In this document: positions 55,101-63,218 of the stretch, piece after piece | Position numbering within the stretch: the stretch's first letter is position 1 | Layout: each line of letters starts with the position of its first letter | Source of the DNA: Bacillota bacterium | GTDB taxonomy: Bacteria; Bacillota; Clostridia; Acetivibrionales; DSM-27016 | DNA length: 64,000 nucleotides | NCBI GenBank assembly: GCA_023390115.1 | Contig: JAEWDM010000022.1 | Location: forward strand, 186,001-250,000 | Direction of reading: 5' to 3' | Position numbers and translations under genes: made by a program | Notes under the pieces: generated by a model | Seen by the model: the letters and a program-made list of their open reading frames with translations, nothing else | What the model was told of the DNA's origin: nothing | Databases searched by the model: none

Positions 55101-57288
55101 TAGCATACGTACGCTGGGTGGCGGTTTCTCCATTCCATGTAGTATGCAGCCTTCTGTCAAAGCTTGTTTTATAGGTGGCCGTATAAGCGATATTTCCCAC
55201 AGGCGCATTGAAGGTGATTTTAAAGCCCTTAGTCCAGTCGTCTGGCTGAATATAATCTAAACGATAATCCCCTCCCTCCCCTTCTGTTAAAATATCCGTC
55301 CCTTTTTTCACCACCAGTGTTTCCGGCAGCATTTTAAGCCCTCCGTCAGGAAAGGTATCTTTTATAACCAGACCTTGCATCGGCTCCTTTGTAGGATAGA
55401 TATTCATTTTCCATTCCATCGTTTTTTCAGCGTAATTAAGTCCGCCGGAAACCGTAGCTTTTGAAATGGTATTTCTAATGGCAGGTTGAATTGTTTTTTC
55501 TGCAGTAATACCTCCAGGACCTATTCCATAGCCTGTTCCTGTAAGAGTGGCGCTGTTGGAAAACTCAGTGCGGTTGATATCTTCAATCGTTGTCCGGTAT
55601 TTTATTCGATAGGCCTCTTCGATTTGTTGCAAATCTACCGTTATTTTGGTTTGATCGCCTTCAGGAGCAACATCAACGGATGGCTGCGGATTCATTAATA
55701 CTTCATCTGTGACATCTCCGTTATCATCAAATACCAGCTCATATACCTCTACCGTGTCTGCCAGAAGGCCAAGCCCCTCACAGACCATGTCTGTCACTAC
55801 TGCATTATCTATGCTTTTCTCAATGGTATTTACGTCAATTATCCAGTCAATGTATTTATTGTCGTAGCTGACAAAAGAATTCCCGTCCTTTTCCAGAAGC
55901 ACACCCCGGCTTACCGTCACTTCCTTTTGGGCACTATCCTTTTCATCACCGTCTTCATATAGCCTTACATTATTTTCAAAGTAGCTTTCATCCTTATCGG
56001 CAATATTTGTTATATATTCTATTTTATATGCCTTATCTGTACTGTATAAGTCAATCCGGAATGGGTCGGCAGTGAAGTCTACGGACGAAGTAACATCGGC
56101 TTCACCCGCTATTCCGTCGTTATCTAAGGTTAACTCATACACCTTAACGGATTCTTCCCGAAGTGTCAGGCCCTCCGGTATAGTGTCCTCAACCCAGGCA
56201 TCAGTCAGGCTCATTTCCCCCATATTGGCATAGACAGTCCATGTGATATAATCAGGATTAAAGGATTTTTCCGCCGCTCCCTCTTTTTCCAGTAAAGCTC
56301 CTCTGGCTACCGAAACCGCTGCTGATGATGAGCTTGCTCCAATTTCAGCAGTGTTGTCAAACTCAGCCCTTTCCTGATCGGTAAGCTCTGTCTGGTATTG
56401 AATCCTATAAGCTCCGGCAATATTTCCCAAGTCTACAATCAAGTCATATTGCTCATCCTCAGTCTCCACCGAATATCCCTCGTCAATTTCATTTCCCGGT
56501 TCAATATTGCCATCCAGGTCCACATGCAGCTGATAGACCTTAATGCTGCCCGGAATAATGCTCTGGCCCTCACCGATGGTATCGTTCACCACCGCTTCCG
56601 ATATTATCTCAAGAGCGGTGTTCACATCAACAGTCCATAGAATGGCATCGGCATTAACAGATTTGTTGGCTTCGCCACTTTTTGATATCGGAGAGTGGCT
56701 CCCCTCCGGTTGGAATTTTACAACAATGGTTTTCTCTGCTGTGTCAGAGATAGGGAATTTAAATTCTACCGGGTTCTCCCTGCTTATGCTTTGAAGCTCA
56801 AACCATGTATCAAGCACTATAGTGCCTTTTACATTTAAATGCTCTTCAACAAAATCGCTAAAGGTAAGCGTCAGCTCTCGCGAGCTTTGCTCTAATAAAA
56901 AGGTTCCCGCACTCCCGCCTTCGTCAACGCTTAAATCACCGCTTACGTCATTTGCTATTAAAAAGCCTTCGGGCACTTCTACCGTTATCTTTTCCCCGGC
57001 GTTAATACTTCCATCCCCATTATCTATTTCCCAGGTATAAAACAGCTTTATCAATGTATCCTGAGCTACAGGCTCCTCAAGGATGGTTCCTTCCTCGACC
57101 TCCTGACCGTCAATTTCTAATTTCACGGAAGTAATACGTGCACCATAAGCCGTGCTGGTTCCATCTCCGTCATCATTGGCATGGACCGGATTCCCTTGAG
57201 GCGGAATCCCGGCCAGCATAGAAATGATAAAAATTGTGACAAGCAGCTTACTGATTTTTTTTTGTCCGTTTTTTTGTCCGAAAATCAT
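52177..57288 (-). CDS. Large LPKAG-anchored surface protein with adhesin-like and Cna-B domains
   Basis: A 1703-residue secreted protein. Residues 1-37 are a signal peptide. Next come about seven repeats of 130-170 residues, each with a pattern like VEDTIPEGLTLREESVKVYEL, similar to collagen-binding adhesin beta domains. Five Cna-B/SpaA domains follow (about 1070-1480), each opening with a lysine block such as GSLKIEKSD and closing with an ITAPxGY-type block, consistent with isopeptide bonds. Then a glycine/serine and proline/glutamate-rich wall spacer, a Big-like domain, and at residue 1666 an LPKAG sorting signal with a membrane helix and basic tail. The sortase gene lies just downstream. 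Confidence 0.88.
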   Translation of the reverse strand: MIFGQKNGQKKISKLLVTIFIISMLAGIPPQGNPVHANDDGDGTSTAYGARITSVKLEIDGQEVEEGTILEEPVAQDTLIKLFYTWEIDNGDGSINAGEKITVEVPEGFLIANDVSGDLSVDEGGSAGTFLLEQSSRELTLTFSDFVEEHLNVKGTIVLDTWFELQSISRENPVEFKFPISDTAEKTIVVKFQPEGSHSPISKSGEANKSVNADAILWTVDVNTALEIISEAVVNDTIGEGQSIIPGSIKVYQLHVDLDGNIEPGNEIDEGYSVETEDEQYDLIVDLGNIAGAYRIQYQTELTDQERAEFDNTAEIGASSSSAAVSVARGALLEKEGAAEKSFNPDYITWTVYANMGEMSLTDAWVEDTIPEGLTLREESVKVYELTLDNDGIAGEADVTSSVDFTADPFRIDLYSTDKAYKIEYITNIADKDESYFENNVRLYEDGDEKDSAQKEVTVSRGVLLEKDGNSFVSYDNKYIDWIIDVNTIEKSIDNAVVTDMVCEGLGLLADTVEVYELVFDDNGDVTDEVLMNPQPSVDVAPEGDQTKITVDLQQIEEAYRIKYRTTIEDINRTEFSNSATLTGTGYGIGPGGITAEKTIQPAIRNTISKATVSGGLNYAEKTMEWKMNIYPTKEPMQGLVIKDTFPDGGLKMLPETLVVKKGTDILTEGEGGDYRLDYIQPDDWTKGFKITFNAPVGNIAYTATYKTSFDRRLHTTWNGETATQRTYANRMEASWNEDKVGAKSDSNQKQYMVNTTAGNNGSKSGALRRAAREIDWIVDVNYLSEAYNGLVVEDEIKDGQELLTETLEVYAYSINGSGGVAEGGKITSGYTVQAASKDGFIIKFDGEINSPYRIRYTTKLVGQSKASYQNTSTAGGTSLSASVGFPQAETFVTKSGSQSGRLVNWEVRANTSLSTVHDAVIRDTLTGEHIYISESFNVFEVQPNNTERKLTEDEYELGIIILDFATNKQGFELALPEIIHSEYIIRYQTFITAGSTGTHNIKNSVSMEGSGVIIINDTVTEDMPVLITGGSGTGEGIVGSLKIEKSDAQDGSKKLPGAVFQLLGSNGSVITELPATDGSGEIIINRLSFGKYFLKEITAPDEYQLPQDAAAVTEVTVSSSAPNPVVEISNEKIRGGIVFKKVDADTGAAVEGAAFELFKENNADTPIAVENSDENGIVSFEDVEYGSYIIKEKSPAEGYLSNDTELKAAITENEVVVYAGPGGNGEDEFALENTVIKGTLRIIKADEDDPDKKLKGAEFEIFKAAAGTEESKGSIITGDNGMAEMLDLPYGKYTVREVNAPYGYYRSIQDYEIEITEEGAVVELEVQNEKIPEGALIINKLNSLSKLGMPGIKFEIYGEADNLLRTVETNEAGVAEVKNLFVGKDGEFANYTIREVETPSGYQPAEVEKAVRLNAGSGNSITIENHPLRTLRIKKVDAGNRERLLAGAVFEVRDSDKKLLGTITTDTGGVAVLENLIYGEYTITEIAAPTGYQLDAIPFSFTIDEDALMVYLLERQNVKRSSGGSGGSGGSSGVIPPKEPQPEVPEEQPEIPEAPEEPSDPQQPLEPEENLKPEVPIIEEKTLEGTPVDGKIQVPEGGAPEVGGQPENGTVTIDEEGNWTYTPDTGFTGTDRFTVKITRSDGTDDEILIEINVGKIITPGTAQELPKAGEGSSMPLYWMGTVLILLGILIKRSRSINEMHRL

Positions 57289-57786
57289 ATTATCTACATT
57301 TCCCCCTTTTCCAGAGTCAACAGCGTGCTATCCTCATATATTTGCCTGCTGCCGCTTGTTTGATGCTTTACCTCGTCCTGTCACCGCCTTTCTCATATCC
57401 TTTCTGCCGGACTAAAGCATCCAATCCTCCGGAAGAATTTTCAATTTTTTTCTTTTTTTGGCATCAAAAATCATAAAACAACTAGCTATAAATTGTACTT
57501 ATCATCATAAATATTTATGATTTTTTCTGCCGGAGCATATACGGCTCTTTGTCTTATAGGTCTTTTATCCTATTCTAGTATAATTTACAACTAAAAGATA
57601 GGTCTATAAGCCCAATCAATAATTTACCCATTTTTTTCAGGTATAACCTTTTTTATTTAAAAAGGCAAAAAAAAAATATCCTTGCCTAAATATGGAAAGA
57701 ATATTTTTTAAAAGAAATCCGGTAATTTTTAAGATATACTCAGGCAGCGATAGGGATCAAATTATGCTTGCCAGAATATTTGCCCG
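57289..57786. other. 498-base AT-rich intergenic region upstream of the surface protein gene
   Basis: No gene is seen. The leftward leader of the surface protein gene should lie here, with an AAAAGGGGG ribosome site just before its start. Two direct copies of ATAGGTCT occur near 57560 and 57600, and an A/T-flanked hairpin near 57663-57712 may be a terminator. I looked for a cyclic di-GMP riboswitch and could not support one. Confidence 0.4.
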
Positions 57787-58521
57787 CTAAATTACCATGC
57801 CTCCGTTTATTCCCAGCACCTGTCCTGTAATAAAATCCGCTTCATCGGAGGAAAGATAGAATATCCCGGACGCCACATCTCCCGAAGTTCCAAGCCTCAT
57901 AAGAGGCGCAGCGTTTCTCAGCTCCTCTAAGCTGTCTCTGTCATATCCCTTCAGCATATCTGTTTGTATTGCCCCGGGAGAAATGCAGTTAACTCTTATC
58001 CCCGACGGCCCCAGCTCCTTTGCAAGAGCCTTTGTAAGACCTATAATTCCGGCCTTGGAAGCTGAATAATGTACCTCGCAGGCGCCTCCCGTCTCGCCCC
58101 ACATTGAAGCAACATTAATTATTACGCCCCTCCTTTTGGGAAGCATATATTTTAAGGCGCTCTGAGTACAATTAAAAACCCCTTTAAGGTTTATATCCAG
58201 CATCCTGTCCCATTCGCACTGTGTTATTTCTGTAAAAATCCTGCTGTCCGATATTGCGGCGTTATTTACAAGTATGTCTATTCCCCCGAAACTTTGAGCG
58301 CAGTATTCAAGCATCATATCCACCTGATCGCGTGCCGAAACATCCGCCTTAAAAAGCTCCGCCGCAAAGCCGTTTCCCTTTAGCATATTCACAAGCTCAT
58401 TTGCACCGCCGTGCGAGCTGTTATAATTTATCAAAACATTGCAGCCCCTGTATGCAAAAAGCTCTGCCGTAGCCCGCCCTATACCTCTTGACGCCCCGGT
58501 TATCAACACCGTTTTTTTCAT
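57787..58521 (-). CDS. SDR reductase, YmfI-like (EF-P 5-aminopentanone reductase) or FabG-like
   Basis: A 244-residue short-chain dehydrogenase. The NADP motif is TGASRGIGRA, then NNAAIS, the catalytic serine in INVASMWGE and YSASK. C-terminal FITGQVLGINGGMVI is typical. Single-gene SDRs of this clostridial type are annotated as YmfI, which reduces the aminopentanone on Lys32 of EF-P; EF-P with that lysine is encoded at 41447. FabG is the alternative, but no other fatty acid genes are nearby. Confidence 0.75.
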   Translation of the reverse strand: MKKTVLITGASRGIGRATAELFAYRGCNVLINYNSSHGGANELVNMLKGNGFAAELFKADVSARDQVDMMLEYCAQSFGGIDILVNNAAISDSRIFTEITQCEWDRMLDINLKGVFNCTQSALKYMLPKRRGVIINVASMWGETGGACEVHYSASKAGIIGLTKALAKELGPSGIRVNCISPGAIQTDMLKGYDRDSLEELRNAAPLMRLGTSGDVASGIFYLSSDEADFITGQVLGINGGMVI

Positions 58522-58735
58522 TCCCGTTTCCTTCTCCCATAATGTCTTTTATTTCCCTACAATGACATTATAGCACTGACTGCTTATAAATATAAGAATT
58601 TCTCCTGTATGATTTTTGCAGCAGCATAACTTTAAGAATATACGTTCGATTCCGGTTGATTTTTCCTTATATTTTTTATATAATTACATTTGCCAGTAAA
58701 CCCTTGTACCTTTAACATATTTACCTGGAGGACAT

Positions 58736-59593
58736 ATGATAAAAAACCCATTGCTCCAGCCCTTTCTTAAATGGGCCGGAGGAAAAAGGCAGCTTTTGAC
58801 CCAAATTAAAAATTATATGCCGGGATCCATGAGGAACTGCTGCTATTATGAGCCATTTTTAGGCGGAGGAGCAGTGCTTTTCGGCATACAGCCTCAAAGA
58901 GCCGTTGTTAATGACATCAACCCGGAGCTCTATAATTGCTACGTCGCTGTCCGGGATTATCTCGACGAGCTTATTGCCCATCTTGAAAAATATACCCATA
59001 AAAACAATGAGGAGGACTTTTACGAGATTCGGGACTTGGACCGCAGGGAGGAGTATAAAAGTTTTTCTCCCGCCCAAAAGGCGGCACGTATAATTTTTTT
59101 GAATAAAACCTGCTATAACGGCTTATTCAGGGTAAATAGCCAGGGCCAGTTCAACGTCCCCTTCGGCAAGTACAAAAACCCAAGAATACTGGACACGGAG
59201 ACTTTAAAGCAAGCAAGCCGCTACCTGGCAAATAACAATATTGAGCTTAAGAATACCGACTTTGAGCAAGCAATTGCGGACGCTCAAAAGGGTGATTTTA
59301 TATATTTCGATCCCCCCTATGACCCGGTTTCCTGCACGTCGTCATTTACAGGCTACAGCATGGACGGCTTCGGTAGGGATGAGCAGCTGCGTCTAAGAAA
59401 TGTTTTTGTAAGGCTGGATAAAAAGGGCTGCAGGGTGCTGCTCAGCAACTCATCCACCGAGTTTATCGGCGATTTGTACTCAGGCTATAACATAGTCAGG
59501 GTTTCGGCCAGCAGAAATATTAATTCGGTAGCGGCCGGCAGGGGCAAAATTGACGAGGTACTGGTGATGAACTATGGCAACAAAAAACGATAA
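58736..59593 (+). CDS. Dam/DpnIIA-type DNA adenine N6-methyltransferase
   Basis: A 285-residue D12-class methyltransferase. The SAM motif is PFLKWAGGKRQLL with YEPFLGGGAVLF, and the catalytic motif is FDPPYDPVS at about residue 195. The LNKTCYNGLFRVN block is typical of M.DpnIIA and Dam, suggesting GATC as target. It overlaps the start of a truncated restriction-like gene by 20 bases, so it was once part of a restriction-modification operon and is now effectively solitary. Confidence 0.88.
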   Translation: MIKNPLLQPFLKWAGGKRQLLTQIKNYMPGSMRNCCYYEPFLGGGAVLFGIQPQRAVVNDINPELYNCYVAVRDYLDELIAHLEKYTHKNNEEDFYEIRDLDRREEYKSFSPAQKAARIIFLNKTCYNGLFRVNSQGQFNVPFGKYKNPRILDTETLKQASRYLANNNIELKNTDFEQAIADAQKGDFIYFDPPYDPVSCTSSFTGYSMDGFGRDEQLRLRNVFVRLDKKGCRVLLSNSSTEFIGDLYSGYNIVRVSASRNINSVAAGRGKIDEVLVMNYGNKKR

Positions 59594-59723
59594 GGCATGG
59601 GAGGCTTTATTTGAGCGCTATAACATACTTGAGCTAATCGGGCGGCATGGCTTTTATGAGATAGAGTCAAGGGTTATAAACACTATGAGAGAAAGCAGGC
59701 TAATGGCAAATCTGGCAGCCTGA
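59574..59723 (+). pseudogene. Truncated type II restriction endonuclease fragment
   Basis: Forty-nine codons starting MATKNDKAWEALFERYNIL overlap the end of the methylase gene. The opening matches what I recall from the N-terminus of endonucleases paired with Dam-type methylases (NDxAWExLFExYNIL, later EARLM). The reading frame ends after RLMANLAA, so the whole catalytic part is absent. It could still make a short peptide; no nuclease is expected. Confidence 0.6.
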
Positions 59724-59748
59724 TTTAAAAGATCTCCCCTAAAAAAAC

Positions 59749-59786
59749 GAACGGAAACAGACAGGAGCTCTGTCATGTTTCCGTTC
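59749..59786. terminator. Bidirectional terminator
   Basis: An 11-bp stem (59749-59759 with 59776-59786), extended by 5 inner pairs, has seven A residues before it and a T-rich tract after it. It separates the methylase/restriction genes from the convergent GH30 gene. Confidence 0.85.
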
Positions 59787-59815
59787 TCTTATGTATTTTT
59801 TATGTCCGTCTCTTT

Positions 59816-61828
59816 TTAGAAAGTGTCTATAAGCTCCAGAAGATATCTTCTGAGCAGTGAATAATCGGCGGAGTTTATTGCGCCGTCGCCGTTTAAGTCA
59901 CCGGCATATATGCTGTCCTCCACCGGGAATTCATCAATCAATTCCAGAATATACCTCTTCATAAGTGAATAATCAGTGGAATCTATATTGCCATCCCCGT
60001 TTAAATCGCCCTTCTTTCCGGCCGTAGTACCCGTAAACCTGAACCAATCTATATTGAATAAGTAACCGCTGTTCCCTGTGAAGTAAAGGTACAGATCATG
60101 CTCTCCTGTAATTGCCGCTATATCCTGCCGGATTTCAGTCCAGTTGCCCCATGCTCCGGTGCCCGGAACAGAAATAGACGCTACTGTGGGATTATAGGGT
60201 CCGTCAAGCCTTATCTCTATTTTGCCGCCGCTTGTACCGCTGGAAGCTGCTACCTCAAAGCCCGTAGCCTCAGTACCGAAATCAACATTGTCATAGCGCA
60301 CATAGTCTCCGCTTTCGATATAGCTTACATTTCTGCCTCCATTGTCATCTATAAGCTGAGTCTGAATTCCCGACATTGCATTATAGGTTTCTGCCTGGAC
60401 CTTTTCAAAGGCGCTTCTGGACTCGGGCCTTGGATCAATATCAGGCATCTCAGGAACTACTTCGTTCTCAGGAAAGCCCAACGCTACTGTAACTACCGAC
60501 TGGGCCGGCATTGTGACGGTGCTCCCCTGCAGAGCGCCAAGGTGGGAAAACCTCTCGTCCGTGCCTGAGAAAACAGTCCTGTATACCGCCGAGGTACCGG
60601 AAGTATACCCATTTAAATTAAGGCTTATTGTCGATTCAGAGGAGGCCTTGTTAATAAGCACAAGCGTCAGCTTATCTTTGCCGGGAGAGGTAAATGCCGT
60701 TACCCTCACATCGCTGCTGCTGCTTTCAGCCTTTACCCTGCTATAACCGGGATCGGTGAATTTTGCATAATGCTGTATTGAGCTGTAGAAATCCGTTTTA
60801 TAATACCCTTGGGGATTGGTCCAGCTACTTTGGTTAAACGGAGGCTCCACAACCACCATTGGTCTCTGGCTGTTGTCCCATATGAGATCCCAGAAGAAAT
60901 ATGAGCTTACGCCCTCCTCTACAAGAGAATTATGAATAAGCTGGGCGGTAGTAAAGGGAGTGCCCTGATCATACTCTGTCTGAAAAATAGGCTTGTCCGG
61001 ATAAGCAGCCGCAATGGCCCTGAAGACGTTGTTAAAGCTGTCGGGGTTATTTGCATCACCCCCGTTATAGAGATGATGTGCCAGGCCGTAGACCTTACTG
61101 AAATCAATTTTATTAAAATACTGCTGCGCCGCGTTGCTGCCTATCATGCTTGTCCCTATGCCGGTGGCCTCTGCGGCAATTATTTTAGGCATTGAAGGCA
61201 GGGTCTGCAGCTTGCTGTAAACGGCATCCAGCGCCTTGTCATAGCCGGGATAATTTGAGGTTTCGGTCGGATAGAAAATACATGTTTCCCAATCTGAGTT
61301 CTGGTAATCCGGCTCATTCTGTATACTTATGTAATCAGGTACTATTCCCTTGGCAGCATATGCATTCAAAGAGTTATACCAGTAATCGGCAAATCTGTCA
61401 TAAACAAATGCGCCATTTTCCTTGATCAGAGTACCTCCGTTCAATACGCCGTTTTCCTTGATATCCGCCGGAGGAGTCCACGAGCAAAGAAGTATCTTCA
61501 AGTCCGGATTGAAATACTTTGCCACCTTTACAATTTCAGTGTCGGAGTAAGCAAAGCCCGGGCTGTTCCTGTACTGATTTCTAAGACGCAGTATGTCCAG
61601 TCCCGAATCAAAAAAAAGTGTTTTGTAGAGACCTGCTCTGTTCGGATGCTCCGTAAGAGACTCATTAAACCACGCAATTGCGGCACCAAAGCCCTCCAAC
61701 GTCTGGTAAGAAGTGTTTATATCCACCGATACGCTGTAGGCTGCGGCACCCACATGAGGCACGCTTATGAAGCTGGTCATAAGAACAGCCAAAATTACTG
61801 GGAGAATTAATATTTTCCCCTTTTTCAT
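59816..61828 (-). CDS. GH30 glucuronoxylanase with CBM6-like module and type I dockerin
   Basis: A 670-residue secreted xylanase of the cellulosome. Residues 1-29 are a signal peptide. The GH30 barrel and side beta domain span about 30-450, with the acid/base glutamate in SIQNEPDY and the nucleophile in FQTEYDQG. A CBM6-like carbohydrate-binding module follows (about 475-600: KVQAETYNAMSG to YLFNIDWFRF). The C-terminal dockerin has two calcium-binding repeats, GDLNGDGNIDSTDYSLMKR and GDLNGDGAINSADYSLLRR; the Ser-Thr/Ser-Ala pairs resemble the Acetivibrio thermocellus type. It should cut glucuronoxylan as part of a scaffoldin-bound complex. Confidence 0.92.
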   Translation of the reverse strand: MKKGKILILPVILAVLMTSFISVPHVGAAAYSVSVDINTSYQTLEGFGAAIAWFNESLTEHPNRAGLYKTLFFDSGLDILRLRNQYRNSPGFAYSDTEIVKVAKYFNPDLKILLCSWTPPADIKENGVLNGGTLIKENGAFVYDRFADYWYNSLNAYAAKGIVPDYISIQNEPDYQNSDWETCIFYPTETSNYPGYDKALDAVYSKLQTLPSMPKIIAAEATGIGTSMIGSNAAQQYFNKIDFSKVYGLAHHLYNGGDANNPDSFNNVFRAIAAAYPDKPIFQTEYDQGTPFTTAQLIHNSLVEEGVSSYFFWDLIWDNSQRPMVVVEPPFNQSSWTNPQGYYKTDFYSSIQHYAKFTDPGYSRVKAESSSSDVRVTAFTSPGKDKLTLVLINKASSESTISLNLNGYTSGTSAVYRTVFSGTDERFSHLGALQGSTVTMPAQSVVTVALGFPENEVVPEMPDIDPRPESRSAFEKVQAETYNAMSGIQTQLIDDNGGRNVSYIESGDYVRYDNVDFGTEATGFEVAASSGTSGGKIEIRLDGPYNPTVASISVPGTGAWGNWTEIRQDIAAITGEHDLYLYFTGNSGYLFNIDWFRFTGTTAGKKGDLNGDGNIDSTDYSLMKRYILELIDEFPVEDSIYAGDLNGDGAINSADYSLLRRYLLELIDTF

Positions 61829-62370
61829 TTAAAACCCTCCATTCATATAAGTTTAAAGTTTTTAATATTAAGCCCTTGAAGCCCCCTATCTTCAGGGCTT
61901 ATCAGCATAAACAGCTAAGCGCTTAAATGTTTAAGTACTTAAAGTCGAAGCTATATTTAACAAATTCTAAATCTCAAAATAAAATTTCACTAAGAATGCT
62001 TGAAATATTTTCGGACAGCATGCATGCTGGCTGGCAATTTGCCCTGTCTATAATTCTCAAGCCTGATATATAAAATAAAATTTAACACGGAGATATCGGA
62101 ATATATTGCAGCAGATGTTATTCTTTAGAAGTTCTCTGAAGCTTTTATATGAATTTTAAGCATTCTGCGTACTTTGCATTCTGCACACTTCGCAGAACAT
62201 TACCTAATTTTTATTAACCGTACGGCAATCGATCCAGTTATATTATATATCAACAAAAATATTATATCAATACATTAATGTAATTATTTGCAATGCTATA
62301 AAATGCTTTTACACAAAAAATCAGAGCCTTTATATCAAAAGCCCTGATTTATATACATATTTGCCCATTC
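61829..62370. promoter_or_regulatory. Upstream region of the GH30 gene with clustered palindromes
   Basis: No gene is seen. TAAGCGCTTA (61916-61925) and TTTAAGTACTTAAA (61930-61943), both perfect palindromes, lie 4 bases apart about 90-115 bases before the GH30 start and share CTTAAA/TTTAAG half-sites, like an operator. A stem-loop with AAGCCCT/AGGGCTT arms lies at about 61870-61902. At 62318-62350 a hairpin (AAATCAG/CTGATTT) terminates the gene ending at 62371. Confidence 0.5.
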
Positions 62371-62679
62371 TTACTCGGGCTCTTCCACGCGGCTTAAAAG
62401 CATATACAGCATCAGGTCCAGCAGAGCGGACATATATCCGTCCCGGTAGCAGATATTTTCCACATCCAGTATATCGTCCTCCAGAGTAAGCCTTGCCGTC
62501 ATATCATCCTCTCCCATGGCCAAAGCCCTGATACCTTCCTTAACCTTGCTTTTCTCATTATTATACTTCAGTGTGCGGCAAAAATTTGCCTGTCTGATGA
62601 GAATAATACCTTCAAGCTCCTCATTTTTAGCCTTGCCTAAAAAAATGTCCATTAAAAACTGCATTATTCTAATGTCCAT
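62371..62679 (-). CDS. Hypothetical protein, 102 residues
   Basis: A small helical, acidic protein (KVKEGIRALAMGEDDMTARLTLEDDILDVE, ending LYMLLSRVEEPE). No signal peptide or membrane segment is clear. It has an AGGAGAT ribosome site before the ATG and a terminator after it, which supports a real gene, but I do not recognise the family. Confidence 0.5.
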   Translation of the reverse strand: MDIRIMQFLMDIFLGKAKNEELEGIILIRQANFCRTLKYNNEKSKVKEGIRALAMGEDDMTARLTLEDDILDVENICYRDGYMSALLDLMLYMLLSRVEEPE

Positions 62680-62887
62680 ACCTGCTATCTCCTTTCGTAA
62701 AGTCCAAAGTATTTTTTCCTTAACTCACCCGGCAGCCGAGGGCATGAATATTCGGGAATATCATGCCCTCATAGCCTTGGGGGGGCTTAGGATACAAAAA
62801 AGTGCCGTACAGGAAATTTTACCCCTGCACAGCACCGGACATTGTACGGAAATGGAGCTTTAAGCCGTACTCAAGACAAACATTTTC

Positions 62888-62916
62888 TTGCCATAAAGCA
62901 CAAAATGCCTTATAAT
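62888..62916 (+). promoter_or_regulatory. Sigma-A promoter of the ncRNA gene
   Basis: TTGCCA (62888-62893), a 17-base spacer, then a perfect TATAAT (62911-62916). The predicted start is about 62923, immediately before a structured sequence that ends in a T run. Confidence 0.8.
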
Positions 62917-62922
62917 AAGGTA

Positions 62923-63018
62923 TGTGCGGTATGGCTTGAAAAGCTGTTGTGCAGGTGGGTTGACACCTGAGCAGTCCCTTGATGTTCCCCCATCAAGGGA
63001 TGCCGCACTCTTTTTTTT
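62923..63018 (+). ncRNA. Structured small RNA of about 96 nt, family unknown
   Basis: The transcript predicted from the promoter at 62888-62916 has a 9-bp closing stem (GTGCGGTAT with ATGCCGCAC) around three hairpins: GCTT/AAGC, CAGGTG/CACCTG, and a 9-bp CCCTTGATG/CATCAAGGG. It ends in eight T residues. There is no start codon with a ribosome site. The layout is that of a free-standing small RNA. The SRP RNA tetraloop region (GGAA with AGCAGCC) is not present, so it is not an obvious 4.5S RNA. The rest of 62680-63218 shows nothing else. Confidence 0.65.
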
Positions 63019-63218
63019 GTTATCCTACCAATATTATACTTGTTTTACGCCAACAGTGCAAGACATTTTAATACAAAACTTTGGATTTTTTTACACGGAA
63101 TTTTTGTATATATTTTTGTCATTTGCGGTGCCGGACTTTTACAAATATATTATCGGCTTTTCCTCTATAAGCTTATCATACCTGCTATTCAGAAGTACAC
63201 CAACCATAAGCTCCATTA

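Noticed and set aside
57289..57786. Cyclic di-GMP riboswitch upstream of the surface protein
   Set aside because: The conserved type I and type II aptamer core bases could not be aligned.
57787..58521. SDR as the AprD3 partner of a radical SAM dehydratase
   Set aside because: It lies 27 kb from the cluster among unrelated genes and looks like YmfI/FabG.
62516..62863. 115-residue forward open frame
   Set aside because: It overlaps the hypothetical gene 62371-62679 on the other strand and has no ribosome site or recognisable composition.
62923..63018. 4.5S/SRP RNA
   Set aside because: The conserved GGAA tetraloop and AGCAGCC internal loop are not found in the fold.
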